A DNA stretch of 64,000 bases from NCBI RefSeq assembly GCF_910592395.1, contig NC_088309.1, positions 7,504,501-7,568,500 on the forward strand. The letters run 5' to 3'. Positions 1 through 13,600 of this stretch are shown here, piece by piece. Origin of the DNA: Lineus longissimus. Lineage: Eukaryota; Nemertea; Pilidiophora; Heteronemertea; Lineidae. The notes beneath the pieces are model-generated. The model worked only from the letters and a program-made list of their open reading frames with translations. It did no database searches and was not told the DNA's origin. The stretch's first letter is position 1. Every line of letters starts with the position of its first letter. The position numbers and the translations under genes are program-made.

Positions 1-2343
1 CACATACACTGTACACAGACGCAATGCATCGGCCTGATAATCCGACACTGTACCCGAGCTAGACATTCGTGAACCATACACATTGGAAGATAAATCTTTA
101 TGCTAAGCCACCACTGATGGAAATATTGATTTTTCTGGGATCCTTATGCACCGGAAAATTAGTTTACACTTTCAGCCAATTTTTGACCAAGAATGACATT
201 GTCTGTGATCTCGTTTGGTTGCATTGTACCAAATATTCGCTCGCCTTATATATTTTTTTGATGAGACAGATTATTGTTGGACTGATCATGCAATATTTAA
301 CCTCACAACGAGCAGCATAAGGCATGAAATGTGTTCTTTTTGAAGGATCAGTGGTAGCTGTGCCTCTACGAAAACCGGACCTGCATCACAAGCATCATTA
401 GCTAGCATATTCTGCTAGAGATGCTGTCGGGGACTACTGATATTGATATTGAAATGAAAGGCCAAGACATAAGAGAGGGTCTAGTTGTGCCAAACAGGTC
501 AACCCACTGTCAGGCAGCTCATTACCGAGCTTTGGGAACAGGGACAAACCTGATGGAGTAAAATGGCAACATTCGGTTTTTCAGACGAGAAAGGGAAGGA
601 TTTGTTGCAGCCTGTCGATTTGTCATTCACTAATACCATTTAGATAGCACTTAATGAAGAGGACTGATATGACCCCAGTGTAACTCATCAGTGCTGACAT
701 CTGATGATGAGACATGTAACTAACTTCAAACCAGCACATTCAATAACTTTAGAACTGAATTCATCGAGACGTGAATTAGTAATTACAACGGGATATTGGC
801 TGTTAATCTGATCAAAGCATTTCATCTATAGAAAGAGCAAGTAAGCACTGAAAGCATCTTCTAACTAATGGAAGCAATTGGAAAACTCATCAAGTTACTG
901 AACCTGGCGATAAACAGATGATGGGGCATGCTGCAAGGAGAGTTGCACAGATTTTTAATGGATCATATCAGGAAGGTATGAACAAAAAAATATCATGTAC
1001 TCCAAGTATAGGAGGCCACACCACCATTCACCTTTAAACTGACCCAAAATTGCTCTCCTCAAACTACATGTCTTAGGTGGGGTCTGAGGTATTTTTATGT
1101 CTTTCTGTTTGGCCTGGGCTATTCAGAAATAGAAAGTAAAATAGGTTATCACCACATAAATTTCGAGTAAAAATTAGCATGAGCATACAAATCCAGGACA
1201 CGCCAGCAGAGTGTACAAGAGGTTAACACAATGATTTTAGATAGGTACAACACAACTACTTCAGGAAGAAAGGGTTATCACTTTGGATTAATCATTGAAC
1301 ATTCAGTTTGCCAACACTGAACATGTTAGCCAAGTCCCGAGTCGACACATTTTATCTCCTGGAGGCCAGCCTCCTCAGGGCTTTGCAAGCTAATCACTTG
1401 GCTATAATTGCCTTTTGATTATCGAGAGGAGACCATTATCATAGAGAAGCGTGCGCACCTAATAATGTGAAACATGACAGAAAGAAGGAAGAATTCTTAT
1501 CTATGTGGGATCATTGGCAGAACATGAGCAGTAAGGTCAGGAATTTATCCTCCAGTCACCTGCCGTTTTAGCACTGAAAGGGTTAAAATTCATTAGAAAT
1601 AGATGACGAAGTTTAGATCTTGACAAATTTTTTTTCTTCTTTTTCCTCTCTCCTACAAACAAGCAAAGAAAAAAACAATTAGAAACGAAGTAATGAGGAT
1701 GTCGTTACGTGGGAGTGGACATGACATTCAACGATTTCACAGATACGCCCATCTCACTGGAGATGATAATGACTTTGATAGGATAGTATAGTCGTGTGCA
1801 ATATGTTAGAGAGAATATAAAGGGCATGATCTTGGCAAATTATTTTAACAGAGAAGGTTTTTCTTTTGATGAAGTCAGCTGTGGTGAGGAAGGTTTTAGA
1901 TTAAGCGACCACGAGATCAGTTTAGGGTTTTTATCCCTCATTCAAATTTTCAAAAAAGTGCATTTTTGTGGGCTGTTACAAATACTGTTTTGAACAAGAA
2001 GTAGAAATAAAGCATATGTTTTCTCCTCCGTCGACAAGATAACAAACAATAGCAATGGATGTTCGAATGCCGTTGGTACGAAGGTCCTCGAATCTGATGT
2101 TCTGATTGGGCACTTTGATCCCCACCACTGCAATGTGTCTGGGACCTGAAGGGTGCCCTTCTCACGACCAGGGCTTTTAAATATCGAGAGGTGATGTGTT
2201 TTGGAATCCCCTGGTATGTGGGGATGGATGCATCCCAGAATGACTGAGCCCCTCTCTACAGTAACTCTCCATACACCACAAAAACATTACACTCTAGGCA
2301 AGCAGTAAATCACATCCCATATTTGAACCAGAAAAACACTCAC
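1..2343. other. No gene recognised; possible downstream exons of the 2344-2687 gene
   Basis: This AT-rich stretch has only short open frames, all below 90 codons and none resembling a known family. Because the exon at 2344-2687 reads on the minus strand and ends in a donor, later exons of that gene should lie here or beyond the left edge. I could not identify them. There is a pyrimidine-rich run near 1628-1652 and otherwise no repeat or RNA gene that I can support. Confidence 0.4.
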
Positions 2344-2687
2344 CAGGCCCAGGTGCTGTCCCAGCAGCCTGTTGTTGTCTTAACTCGGCTTCAGCGGCCT
2401 TGGACAAGTCCCAATAAACTTTAGAGTGCTCTGATACCTTCCCACTAGAGACCACAGCTTCAGCACTCTCGGGTTCCAATGATGACGAGCGACTGATCTC
2501 ACTCGAGAACGCCCGATTATCCAGGTTGATCTCAGACTGCGACCGCTCCCATGTCTTCTCTTGAGATTTTATTTTGCTTGGGTCCTTGTTGATGGCGCTC
2601 TCCGAGGGGGTTCTAGGGAAGTACCCTTGCCCTGTAGGAGTTCTCTCACCCATTGTGACAGCTACGCCAACTCTTAGCTCCTCTAAT
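2344..2687 (-). CDS. Internal or first coding exon of an unrecognised Ser/Glu-rich protein
   Basis: On the minus strand a pyrimidine-rich acceptor ends at 2688 and a consensus donor GTGAGT begins at 2343. Between them one frame stays open for about 114 codons. The frame is open from the acceptor to the first Met (ATG at 2653-2651), so the exon may be internal rather than initial. The encoded segment is polar and Ser/Thr/Glu-rich, containing RTPTGQGYF, SRSSSLEPESAEA and SKVYWDLSKAAEAELRQQQ; the last looks helical. No domain is recognised. It looks like a disordered tail or linker of a larger cytosolic protein. The codon pattern and two good splice sites make a real exon likely. The rest of the gene is unresolved. 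Confidence 0.6.
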
Positions 2688-4682
2688 CTGGAAAGAGAAT
2701 TTTTTTAAAAATTATAATTTTGAGAGAAAATCTCAATTCTGAAATTAGTGAATTTTGATGGATATCACATATTGAAGTTCAAACAGACTCCTCTGAAACA
2801 AGGAAGCCTCTCAAAACAATTTACTAGGCAGAGTTTACCAATACCATGTATCCTTTGAGATATTACAATTGAACTGAGTGCATATTGTTCATAACTAAAA
2901 AAGTAGTAAAGGGTTGATTATAACAAAGTAACAGCGTAGATCACCACACTACTGTTAATCCTGAACAAAATATTCTCCAAAGCATGGGAAAGAATTCAGA
3001 AGGGAAATTATCTACGTAGAAATGAGGAGCCAGAGGAGGAATGTGCATATGAAGAAATCAATATAGGCTTCAGACCAACCAAAACCTGTGTTACACTGTT
3101 GAATACGATCAATGCACCATAGAAGTCGGTTGACTGACTCATCAACATTGCAATTCATGAGATAAGTCAATTTACCAAAAATAATTTCAACGAAAGTAGT
3201 AACATCACATGATGTCATCACCACTAACCACCTACCGATCCTTTCTGGTCTCACAAGATGCAAAGAACACATGATTTTGGGCTGCTCACCAAGAAGAGGT
3301 GAGGGGTTAAAGGTAATATCATTTGTCTACCCATGATGAGATTGCCATCATTTGGTAACACTTAACAGAGGCTGAGCAACTAAGTTAAGAATGCATCCTC
3401 CTGCAGCAGGCCTTTGTATCGTTCATAAAATACACTCAGTCATCCTCCCACAGAAGGCCTTTCCAAAAAAATCAAAGTGTGTGAGTGTACATGGATACTG
3501 TGCATTTCTAGCACACTACGTCCACCACGCAATATCAGGTCCCCAGGAACAGATATTCTGCACCTGTGGCAGACTTTGTTGCTGCTTAACACATATATTT
3601 TGACAAGTTTGACATTGCTATTGATTGTCGGGATGTAATGCCCAGGTGTGCCCCAAATAGCTGGCCAACGGCAACAGATGCCCACACATTGCAAAGTTAA
3701 ATCTTACCAATATTGTTGAATATAGATACTCCTCTCACTAAATCAATCCCATAACAATACGAAGATAGTCAACTGGATAAAGTGAACTCTTTCTAATTCA
3801 TAATGCATAACAAAGCCCCAGGTTACTTCTACATTAGCATAAATTTCCAAACTATCAGTTCAGATCAATCAATTCGGTCATGGCATTTGCTAGTCTTGAC
3901 TGTTACTCTGGCCAAGCATGAGAGCATTTGCTTCCAGTCTTTCCTCACACATTTCGAAGTCCAAGTCTCCATATGGGTCAGTTGAAAGATGTCAAGGATG
4001 CATGTACATGTAGGCGTACATCCACAATACAGTGCTAGAACAAGAGGGATGTTCGAGGCCCATCGGGATCCAAGAGCCCATCGATTCACAGTAAACTTTC
4101 AGAGCAAATATAAATGAATACCAGAGCAGAAGATTAAAGAGGAAGCTGTTGGCAGGTGCACGGGATACCACAGAGAAATCATATGTATGGTTGAATATGC
4201 AATCATTACCGCCTTATATAGTCTCTTTATTGCATAACTCTGCTGAGTAACATTGGTGGTACAGACAGATCTGTGTAGCTATAGCAACAGCTAATGCACA
4301 ATCCAATGAACATTGGGGAGTACCAATATTTTGATGTTTCATGTGTGTACATGTTTGAAACAATTCACAGCCTCTTCAAATATAATTGATTCGATTGAAC
4401 AAATTAGCAACTACAGTCATGACAGTACTTGTTTGCCTTGTGTATAGTGCATTTTAAAAGTCAAGTCAAAATCTTTTCGGCACAACAATGATATTTTTTA
4501 AAAGAGAATTCAGAATATCGTCTGGCATCTGGTTCTAGGAATTTTATCAATGTAATCATACATGTTGTGTTCTCTCACCTACAGAAAAGAAAGCACTACT
4601 TTCTCCGAAGACCATGCTACACCTCCTAGTAAATAACCTTAGTTCTAATATTTTTGAGTACCATTTCAATTTACAAAAATCA

Positions 4683-5930
4683 TCAGAAGAGGAGTAGAGG
4701 AGGTCAGTTGAATCTCGGGTGATGTATGCCTGTAAGTCAGCCAATGAGGGGATATCTGAAATGTTTCTTCCTCAAGATGGTGGTATATAATATATATGTG
4801 GTCACCTATGAAGTGATTGCAGTCAGCAACAGACAGCAAATGACTTATGGTCCAACAAAGCTGGGTTACCTATACCTGACTACATTACATACCTATAACA
4901 GCGAATATCCACTTCATAGCCCTGATGCAGAGCTGATGATCAGCCCACTGAATCTCATCAAGTCTGCATTATCAGGTGATAGAGACATATGAGTATGACA
5001 CATCATGACAAATAATGAAGGAATAGGTCAAATCTCACCAAAATACGATATCCTGTTCACATAATTAGCAATCCTGAAAAGCACTCGGGAATAATAAATA
5101 CTGGTACTTTACAGCTATTCTTCCTGCCACGACAGGGAACATTGATTCTACGATATCATCACTGTTGCAAGGCGGCTCATGAATCATTGATAGCTGACGC
5201 GGTAACGATAGTGTCCTAGTGCCATCTGGATTGGGGAGCTTGAGTCAAGTGTAATCTCCAATATCAGTATGAATTCCAGAGGTGGAGGAAGACAGCTTAG
5301 CGTACATGTATAGCCTCTTGACGACCACAAATACTCCACACGTCACATCTACCATTTCTAATGTTGCTGAAAATCAGCTGGGATGTGAATGTGGAGCTGG
5401 AGACAAGACTCCAGCTTGTGTGCTTCAGACCTGCTCCCTTAATACTGGCAGTGACATATAAGACAAATATAAAAGGGGTGGTCCTAATGGAAAAAATCTA
5501 CAAAATCATAATCTAAGTAAGGGGAAGGGGGGCAGGTTGAAAAAGTCTATAAGACTTAGGATAGGAATAGTAAATTGCGAAAGACTGAGGGATGCTACTC
5601 CCTCTCTTTAGTCATGCGGAGAACACTGCCATGAGCAGCAAAGCCATAGGCCTCCCAAACCAATAGGCTTACAGCTTCCCCTTAAAATATTTGATGGAAA
5701 ATTGAAGAATATTATGAGGTGATGTACATGTACGTACATGTACATGATCTTACTGTCCGAGAGTATTGACGGATGATTAAACTTTACCTGGTGAAGATAA
5801 AATGCTCCATCAGGCAGACTGTACACTAAATAGGCTGAAAATTGAACCATCTGCTCTATATCAAGCAGACTATTTGCGTATTGCTGTTTGGTGAATTCCA
5901 TGATGGAACTATTAAACAGAAATCTAACTC
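4683..5930 (-). CDS. Two low-confidence candidate exons upstream of the 2344-2687 exon
   Basis: Segment A, about 5787-5930 on the minus strand, runs from a Met-containing open frame to the donor CAG|GTAAAG. It encodes a plausible helical segment including MEFTKQQYANSLLDIEQ. Segment B, about 4683-4737, lies between a TTACAG acceptor and a GTAAAT donor and encodes AYITRDSTDLLYSSSDDF. A joins B in phase 0. B does not join the 2344-2687 exon in phase, so either an exon is missing between them or these are chance open frames. No family is recognised. Confidence 0.25.
5722..5745. repeat. 24-bp perfect palindrome of TACATGTA words
   Basis: Bases 5722-5745 are a perfect self-complementary sequence made of TGTACATGTAC and its reverse complement. 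Shorter TACATGTA words recur throughout the window, for example near 10315, 19930 and 54808, so this is probably simple-sequence drift rather than a site. Confidence 0.7.
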
Positions 5931-7019
5931 TCATCTGAATCTAGACCACAAATCCCAAACTGAAAAGTTTAAAAAAATTAAAAGTGTATTAAATATGTAA
6001 CTTGACTTGGAAGATGCTTTTATTCTTAAATTTCATTGGAGTCTTTTTAAAATTCACCTAAAAATAGTTTGTTATAAAGTTTAAAAGCCTAAAGTGGATT
6101 ACAAATGGCTATTTTTAATCACACATTTCAGTGCAAATATGATAAGCTTCAGCTTTCAGCCTGGAACCAAACTCAAAATCAAATCATGATAAAATTGGAG
6201 CTATTATCAATGAACATGTAGAAGTGAGAGTGAGGTATGTTCATTGATACAATTTATTGTAAGCCAAACAAGAGAAATCTTAAAAGAAGTGCAATACAAA
6301 CAAAACCTTGTCATTAAAAGTCTCATGAAACATGACAACATTGAACCACTTGACCTGAATCAAAAAGATTTCCATACAATCACAAGGTACAATGTCCACC
6401 TCAACATAGATATTTCTGAGTGCTTACACCTTAATACAGCTAAAGATTTTAGCCAGGCTGCCTCTAGTGGCCCTGCCTTATTTCATCACTGGCAAGTACA
6501 GTGCATTAACTTCCATTCTTTTACGTGTGTTGTCAGTGGGGGAGTGCTCTTATTAACAGATAATAGGACATTCAGACAATGACAGAAAATGATGTATGGC
6601 TGATCAGAATTGGCTTTGTTTTAAATAGCTGGGGTTATCATCAATATTCATAGGCATAGGTGGTCTCACAATCTCAGTCAGTTGAGTCAGTGCACTCCAT
6701 GGAATTTTCTACAAGAGGTGGAAAAAGCTGATTGAAAACCACTCAATTACAGATCAGAATTGAGGGGTGGCAGGGGGGGAAGAGTCCAAGAGGGTGGAGT
6801 AAATAGCAGATATTTTTTAACTTTCAGATGAACTAATGGTCTAATGGTCTATGATGATGTGTCTGCAAAGATTGTAGGCAAACTCAGCATTCACAGCACT
6901 GGAATGCCTTCTATTATTTGATAAGTGTTGTCAGTAACCGGAGAAGGGCTGGGGTTTTCACATCAGTTCATCATCTTCATGTGAAGTACTGTACACACAG
7001 GCTTCTATTAGGTTCTAAA

Positions 7020-7575
7020 CAGGATGGTCCAGAAAAAAAGCAACGGATACTTCCACTACCAGGGAGTTAAAACCCTGGCCTTGATACCAGTGGATGGGGA
7101 ATATTTCGAGAAGAAGAATGACACCAAGATCGACCGATTTTGTTCAGTACATTTTTTTGTAGACATGTTTTGGTGAAGCAAGGTTGGAGCCCCTTGGCCA
7201 GGTTCAATGCAGAAAAACAGAACGCTTCTGTTGTAGGTTACAAACATCTCGGTGGTGTGCCGAGGTTTGGCCATGTTAACACGACCTTTACTCTGTTGCA
7301 AATGGTCACTAGGAATCTTGTCGACATTATCTCAAATCAGTATCATTACCTAACATTTATCCACCTACTTACTAACCGGCAGAGTTAGATTTTTCCTATG
7401 CACAAACAAAGTGTGTCTGTGCTTCACAAAATAGTCTCTAAAACAAGAACTACTAAACCAAATCGGGTGATCTTGGTATTATTCCTATCCTAGAAAGATT
7501 CCCCATCCACTGATATCAATGGTTTTAACCCCCTGGTAGTGGAAGTATCCGGTTACGTTTTTCTGGACCACCCTG
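7020..7575. mobile_element. Non-autonomous DNA transposon (MITE-like) with ~80-bp terminal inverted repeats
   Basis: The ends are long imperfect inverted repeats. The left end (7020-7105) starts CAGGATGGTCCAGAAAAA; the reverse complement of the right end (7491-7575) starts CAGGGTGGTCCAGAAAAA. Similarity continues inward through a shared GGATACTTCCACTACCAGGG block and a shared GTGGATGGGGA block. The interior of about 385 bp encodes no transposase. CAGGGTGGTCC-type ends resemble those of some Tc1/mariner-like elements, but no clear TA target duplication is visible, so the superfamily is inference. Open frames inside on both strands are incidental. Confidence 0.8.
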
Positions 7576-10500
7576 TAGGCCTATAGTAGTGTACATGCAC
7601 ATACATACATGTGTACCGAGTGAAAAGTCAAAATCGGTCTCCAATTTCATCGACCTATATTTCGCAAGAGACCGATTTGATTGCCTGTCAGATGTCGAAT
7701 TTTAGAAATCCTATAACTCATTATTACCTGTTGTCTATAACTACTGAATTAATAAAGCCTATCTCGTCAGAAACACGAACAAAATTGGGAACAAAACTTC
7801 ACAAATCTGATATTTTTTCGGATGTTGTGGTTGTCGCCACTCATCATTCCACTTCAACCGACCTGCCGAATTCTTGTCTTCTGCAAAAGGACTCGGGCGC
7901 GTTCGTGACCCAATTCCCTTCTGCTTCTGTTTTGAAACCGTAGACTGTCTTTCGCCGAGGTCAGGTGGGGTGAGCAGCAGGGCCTTCAATAGCTTGCCCT
8001 TGGCAGACAAGCTTTAAAGCTCTGGACTGACAATCAATTAGTTCGGGACAGATGAATTTAATTTGTTCCAGTCCTTGATGGTGCACAGAAAAATATTGTA
8101 TATAAGCTATTCGATGTTGGTCACAGTCATCCTCTGAAACCATCCCAAGCATTTGTGTGCAACTCAAGATGAGACAACAAAAGCCGCACAATCAGGTGTG
8201 GTTTTCGAAAATTAGCATAGAGGGGTTGTAGTACCACATAGTGGTCCAAGCTCATCTCTGTGCTGGCCATCTGGTTCACAGTTGTTGGGGCCAAGCATCC
8301 TGCACAAGATTTATAACATGAATTTTCACCAGGTCCATTTAAAGATGGTGTTTGAACCCTCCCCTGATAACCATCAGTTGAAAAGCTCTTTCCCAAATTC
8401 ATTAACACAATTCTGGATTTTCAAAACTGCCCCACATTTGAAAACACAAGAACGGGGAAATTAGGGGTTACTATCTAGATCTGCCTCTTTGGCCCGGCAC
8501 TTGTTTGTTCCGCAGGGTTGAAGAATCATGCTGAAGATTGTGATTAGCTGAGTTGGGACAAAATAGAACATCCCAATTGGGCACCCAAGTTCATAAAGAC
8601 CAACTTGGTACACACTCAACAATTCAGTTCACCTCTGGAACTAAAGTGACTTGTAACCAACCAGCAGTCTTTCGTTTAGGTCATCAAAGAGGGAAATGCA
8701 GTTGAAGCCTTGTAGAGAAACACATGCTCTCAAATATCTTACTTGAAAAGTAATAACAGATCCTCCACACCTGCACGATGGGACGGATTCTGAATACCAT
8801 GACCTGGTTACAGTTCAAAGCATTTCGTGCAATCACTCTTCCCAGTCCGATATCCCTACTGTAGCTTTATGGTTCCAAGCAAGACAGTACTGTCCTTTAG
8901 TGATAGTTGGGGGATCAAATTTTCTGGCACTGAGAACACCGATCTTGACTGATACATCATTAGATAAATCGTCCAAAGAAAAAAACAAAACTGGTTTAAT
9001 TCAAAATACAGTGTATTATTATTCAAGGAATGCAAGCATAACATTCTCAATCGAGAAAATGATATGAACAAGTGTGCAATTTCATCAACTCCTCAGCAAG
9101 CAACCAGACTTCATACTAAATCTAATCAAATCACTTGACAGTACCAGACAGCAAGATATGCATGTCTATGTCTGAAAAACATTGATTTAAAGAGACACTG
9201 TGAGAAATGTTGTAGAAGTCGGCCATTGCCACCAAGAAGAGATGTCATAAAATGTTGATTTACATGATTTGAAACATTTGGAGTTTTTTTCTCATCAAAA
9301 TATTTGCCTCTCAAGCTCATACATGATTGATTCAAAGGGTTTTTAGTGGCGACAGAAAGCTAACAATGAATGACAACCAAACAACAATTATTAATAAGAT
9401 TTCTAAGAGTTCAAAAGTAATGAATGATGAAATAGTGCCTGTAAGCGATAACTGCCATTATTGGAACTCAACTAAGCACAAAATAAACTTAAGAAACACA
9501 ATGTACACTTCATTTTTGCCACACTAAATTCAAATTTCACCAAAAGAGACAAGAGTGTTTTGTCATGTAGAAAGTTCCAAGGAACCTGATCAGACTTTTC
9601 ACAAGAAATAAGTAGCTATGTCATGAGAAACAAATGAGTACCCAAGCCTTGTACTAAGCCTAACGTACCTACAATGGAAACACTTCTGGCAAAATGAAAT
9701 TATTTTCTATGAGAACAAAGCAAAACGAAAAGTCATATATAAACCTGGACTCCACCAACCTTACCACATCATTTCTTCAATCATCAGGCAAGGCAACAAT
9801 GCCAATCAATGAGCAAAGGAACTATTCTAATCGTAAAGACAACAGGAAGTTATATAAATCACTGTTACAACACAATTATTTTAAATGCACTTTTAAAAAC
9901 ACAAGACTGCTGAATTTAGCAAAAACAGTAATTACCATGAGATTTTGGACAAGTGTTGGGTTCAGTTATATCATCTCACCAGTCATTTCCGCTTCCCCAA
10001 AGTATTCATTACAAGAACTCTCTTAACTGATTTGTTGAGATTTTTTTGTCTTTCAAACTTGTGACACTATTCAAGAAATAATTTTTATAACCAATTGTCA
10101 TGTAGGCCCTTAACATCTTTTTAGAATGAACTAACACATGAAAACTATTGGCCAACAAGTGTCCAGGTGTTTCGACTTAAAATCATGTTCAGAATAAAAT
10201 ATGCCCTGTCCAGAATTGTAAGCCAATATTTACAAGAATTCGATGGGAAATTTTTACTACTTTGGACAACACAAAATCCAGACTAACAGTGAACAAGCAG
10301 ACTACCGAGTACATACATGTACGTGATTCTAAATGACTATCCATAAAACAAAGATGCCAACATGTATGTAGTTACAAGTATTGGTAGTATCTTGGTACCT
10401 TATCTGTACAGCTCAACCAACACAAAGTACCGGAACATTTAAGAAAACACCCATTACAATGTGATGGCAAGATAGTTGTCTAAAAATAGTGAAGCTGATA

Positions 10501-10631
10501 TGCCACTACCCCTTGATGAAAATACAAAATAGACTTCCAGTACAAAACAACACAATCCTGCAGTGTGTCTTGTATAATGTCCTCTCCTTGAACTAACCAA
10601 CAACCAACTCCTACTCTGGTGTCGTTTCAGT

Positions 10632-13600
10632 TTAGTATGATTGTTGTTGGTAAGGGTGATGACGTGGAGCTCCTCGACCACCCCCTCGGGCACCTCCACG
10701 ACCACCTGCACCCCGAGCGGCTCCTCGTCCACCGCCATAACTACTAGCACCACCTACAAAGAGAAAACGAAAACATCAACGACAATAGAATGAAGGCAAC
10801 ATGAAATTTATCCAAGCATGATAGGAGTGTATTCGTAGTTTGGGACTGCCCAAACTTGGTCATCATTGTCTGGGTTCAGTGATGGTTGTGTTCACTGAGA
10901 TTTAAGAGGAAGCCCTTAACTCTTTACATACGCTAGCCGCCGCTGGTCGGCGCAAAGAACTTACGCTGTTCTCCCAGGAGCCGCCATTACTCGGCTCCAT
11001 TCAAACAGTGCGAAACTCCGGCAAGCCGACTACAAGCTACTCCAACTTTAATGTATCGTAATTTCTTATTGGCTGGCTCCATGGTGACCCTATTTGAATG
11101 GCCAATAAGAGATAAGCTTTTATTTTCTATTCAGGTCACTCCGTTCTAATTTAGTATTCATGAGGCATGAATAATAACGATGTATTGGCGGGATTCCCCA
11201 GGAAGTTGACCTCGTCGGCCATTTTTAAACGTTTCTTTAATCTTTTTTTTGATTGACGTGCCGCATTGTTCGGGACCAGCTGGGTTTATTTATGATAGAT
11301 TTATTTGATTCGAGCTCCGGATCAGAATTTGAAGGTTTTGCAGATTCAGATATCAATGTTTCGGTAGGAAGTGATGATAGTGACTGGGACTTAGATTTTT
11401 ATTATAAACATTTTGTGTTTACAACAATTTGTAGAAATTTTTTTCTCTCCAAGTTTGCAGGTCTTGTTCTCGGTTACTTTTCGTTAGAATTCAAAATAAA
11501 TTACATGAGTTTATGCGGAATTTAATTCTTAGTTACTCCCCAAAATTTTAGTCCTGTACTATGAACAGCAACGGAGATAATATCACTTATGTAAACACTA
11601 CCTGAAATACGGCCGCCTCAGTGACGTGCTCCCGGGAAACTATATCAGAATAATGACGCTGTGTATTCAGGACTTTGACGCTATGACGCACGCGGGTCTA
11701 GCGTATGTAAAGAGTTAAGGACAGGTTAGCCTTTTTGAGAAACAGCAAGAATTAACCTAAAACACATCTGAATCCACATACCTCGGCCTCGTCCGCCGCC
11801 TCTTGCACCTCCATATCCACCTTGCGACTGACTGTATCCATCTCCGCTGCCATAATAATCACTTCCTGAGCTCTGACCATAACCCGTGTCATAATTGTAA
11901 CCAGCATCATAGCCATTGCCGCCATTTTGATTGTAGCTGTAGGAGGTGTCTTGAGCGTAGTAGCTGCCATCATCATAACTTTCATCTGAAATGCACAAAC
12001 AAAATCTCAAATAATTTGAACAAGTAATCAGAAAGCCATCAAATAGGTCACATCGAGCCTGGGTTTCCATTTATCTAATCAACTGGAAATACAGGTACCT
12101 TTTTTGACATTTTTTCCACATAGGAACGGTTCAGTTTGAAAACAACTTAATTTCCTTAAATGCATGCAAACAGAAGCAATTCAAAAAGCCTGCCTACAGC
12201 TGCACAAAGTGTCTTTAGTTTTAGCATCATTCTGCGGCAAAGACATCAGCAGAGAAGTCCTTGTCTTTACTCTTTAACTTCATCATCAACACAATGATGA
12301 AGGAGCTGGACTTGATCCCAAACAATTGATGGAAAGATAATTCTATTAAAGTACTCACTTCCCCAGCTCTCGTAGCCTGCGCCATATCCACCACCACCGC
12401 CGCCATAACTTTCTTGCTGCCAATTGCTGCTTCCACCTCCACGGCCGCCTCCACGTCCACCTTGGCCATATCCACCGCGAAATCCTCCACGGTCCTGTCC
12501 ACCACCTCGGCCACCACCGAAACCGCCACCCTGTCCTCCCTGCTGATTGTCGGGTGCGAGTTTACATTCAACCTGTTGGGAAAGAAAAACACAAATAAAG
12601 ATTACAACTTGAAAAATAAGAGATATTACAATGAAAATAAATCTTCTTGTTGAGTGTGTTATCAGATATCAAAAAATGGAAACGACAAACTTCCTTCAGA
12701 TAGTATCTTTTGGACTTTCTGCAAGAGTGACAATGCAATGATAAAATTCTGAAGTACAATTAGGTTACAAAATGCTTTGTTCCAAACCAACACTCAATAA
12801 GAAGACTTACTTTCATAAAGCAAACAACTTCATCCACCCAAAAAAATACAGATGGAAGGAGCATGGATGGATTCACTTGAAATCATGTAGATAATTATTC
12901 ATTTTTTTTCCTTTTACAACTGATCATCTTTTAGATCATGTCCTCTACTAGATCAGTTTACGGTTTCCTAGCAATTAGCAATTTTCCTAGTATTAGAAAA
13001 TAATTTCACTACTAGTACTGTCATAATTCATTTGATTTCTCATGTAAAGCAGAAGCAAAACTTCTTCCAATTCTATTGATTAACAAACACAGATTGATGC
13101 ATGCAATTACAATGTACATTAACCCTTGAGATCAAAAAGATCATGAAGTCCCAATTAAGCTATACCCCAGTGGCTAGGAAAATGTACTGGAAGTGGTTAC
13201 TGATACCTTATCAATTCATTACTAGTACTGAACTCTTCAACCGAGTATCGTTTTGCTAGAGTAATAAAAAACCCCCTCCCCCAAAAAACTCTACTAGGTA
13301 ATTTTTCTCCTCTTCACATCTTATGCTTGGCAAAAATGAATTTAAACAGACTTCCAAAACAAAGGTAACAGGGATACCCCATCATAGTACTGTCCGTTAA
13401 AAAAAAAACGAAGCATGGTGCAGCATTTCTAGACCTTGCCACAATGCACACTCCAAACTTGAGATGATCTAACTTTCCAATGCCGCACCGTAACACTTGT
13501 GTTTCCGGTCATAAAAATTAGAAACACCACTAATATTTGAACTAAAGGACTTCACCGATCTCCTTGTTTCTTCAAGGGTAAGAGACATAGCTTATGAATC

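Larger units (their letters stand above)
2688..10631. other. Intergenic/intronic stretch without a recognised gene
   Basis: Apart from the candidate exons near 4.7 and 5.8 kb and the TIR element at 7020-7575, I see no supportable gene. Open frames such as those at 6244-6582 (plus), 7611-7943 (plus) and 9694-10026 (plus) lack splice context and family similarity. The right end should contain the 3' UTR of the hnRNP-like gene, whose stop codon is at 10632-10634 on the minus strand. I found no convincing AATAAA for it. Confidence 0.4.

Noticed and set aside
3012-3272. 86-codon minus-strand frame as the missing exon between candidate exons
   Set aside because: No convincing splice sites at either end and no phase match to 2344-2687.
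6244-6582. 112-codon plus-strand frame
   Set aside because: No acceptor/donor support, no family, AT-rich composition like its surroundings.
11253-11525. Host acidic protein gene
   Set aside because: Lies entirely within the TTAA-flanked element and has piggyBac-like N-terminal sequence, so it was assigned to the transposon.
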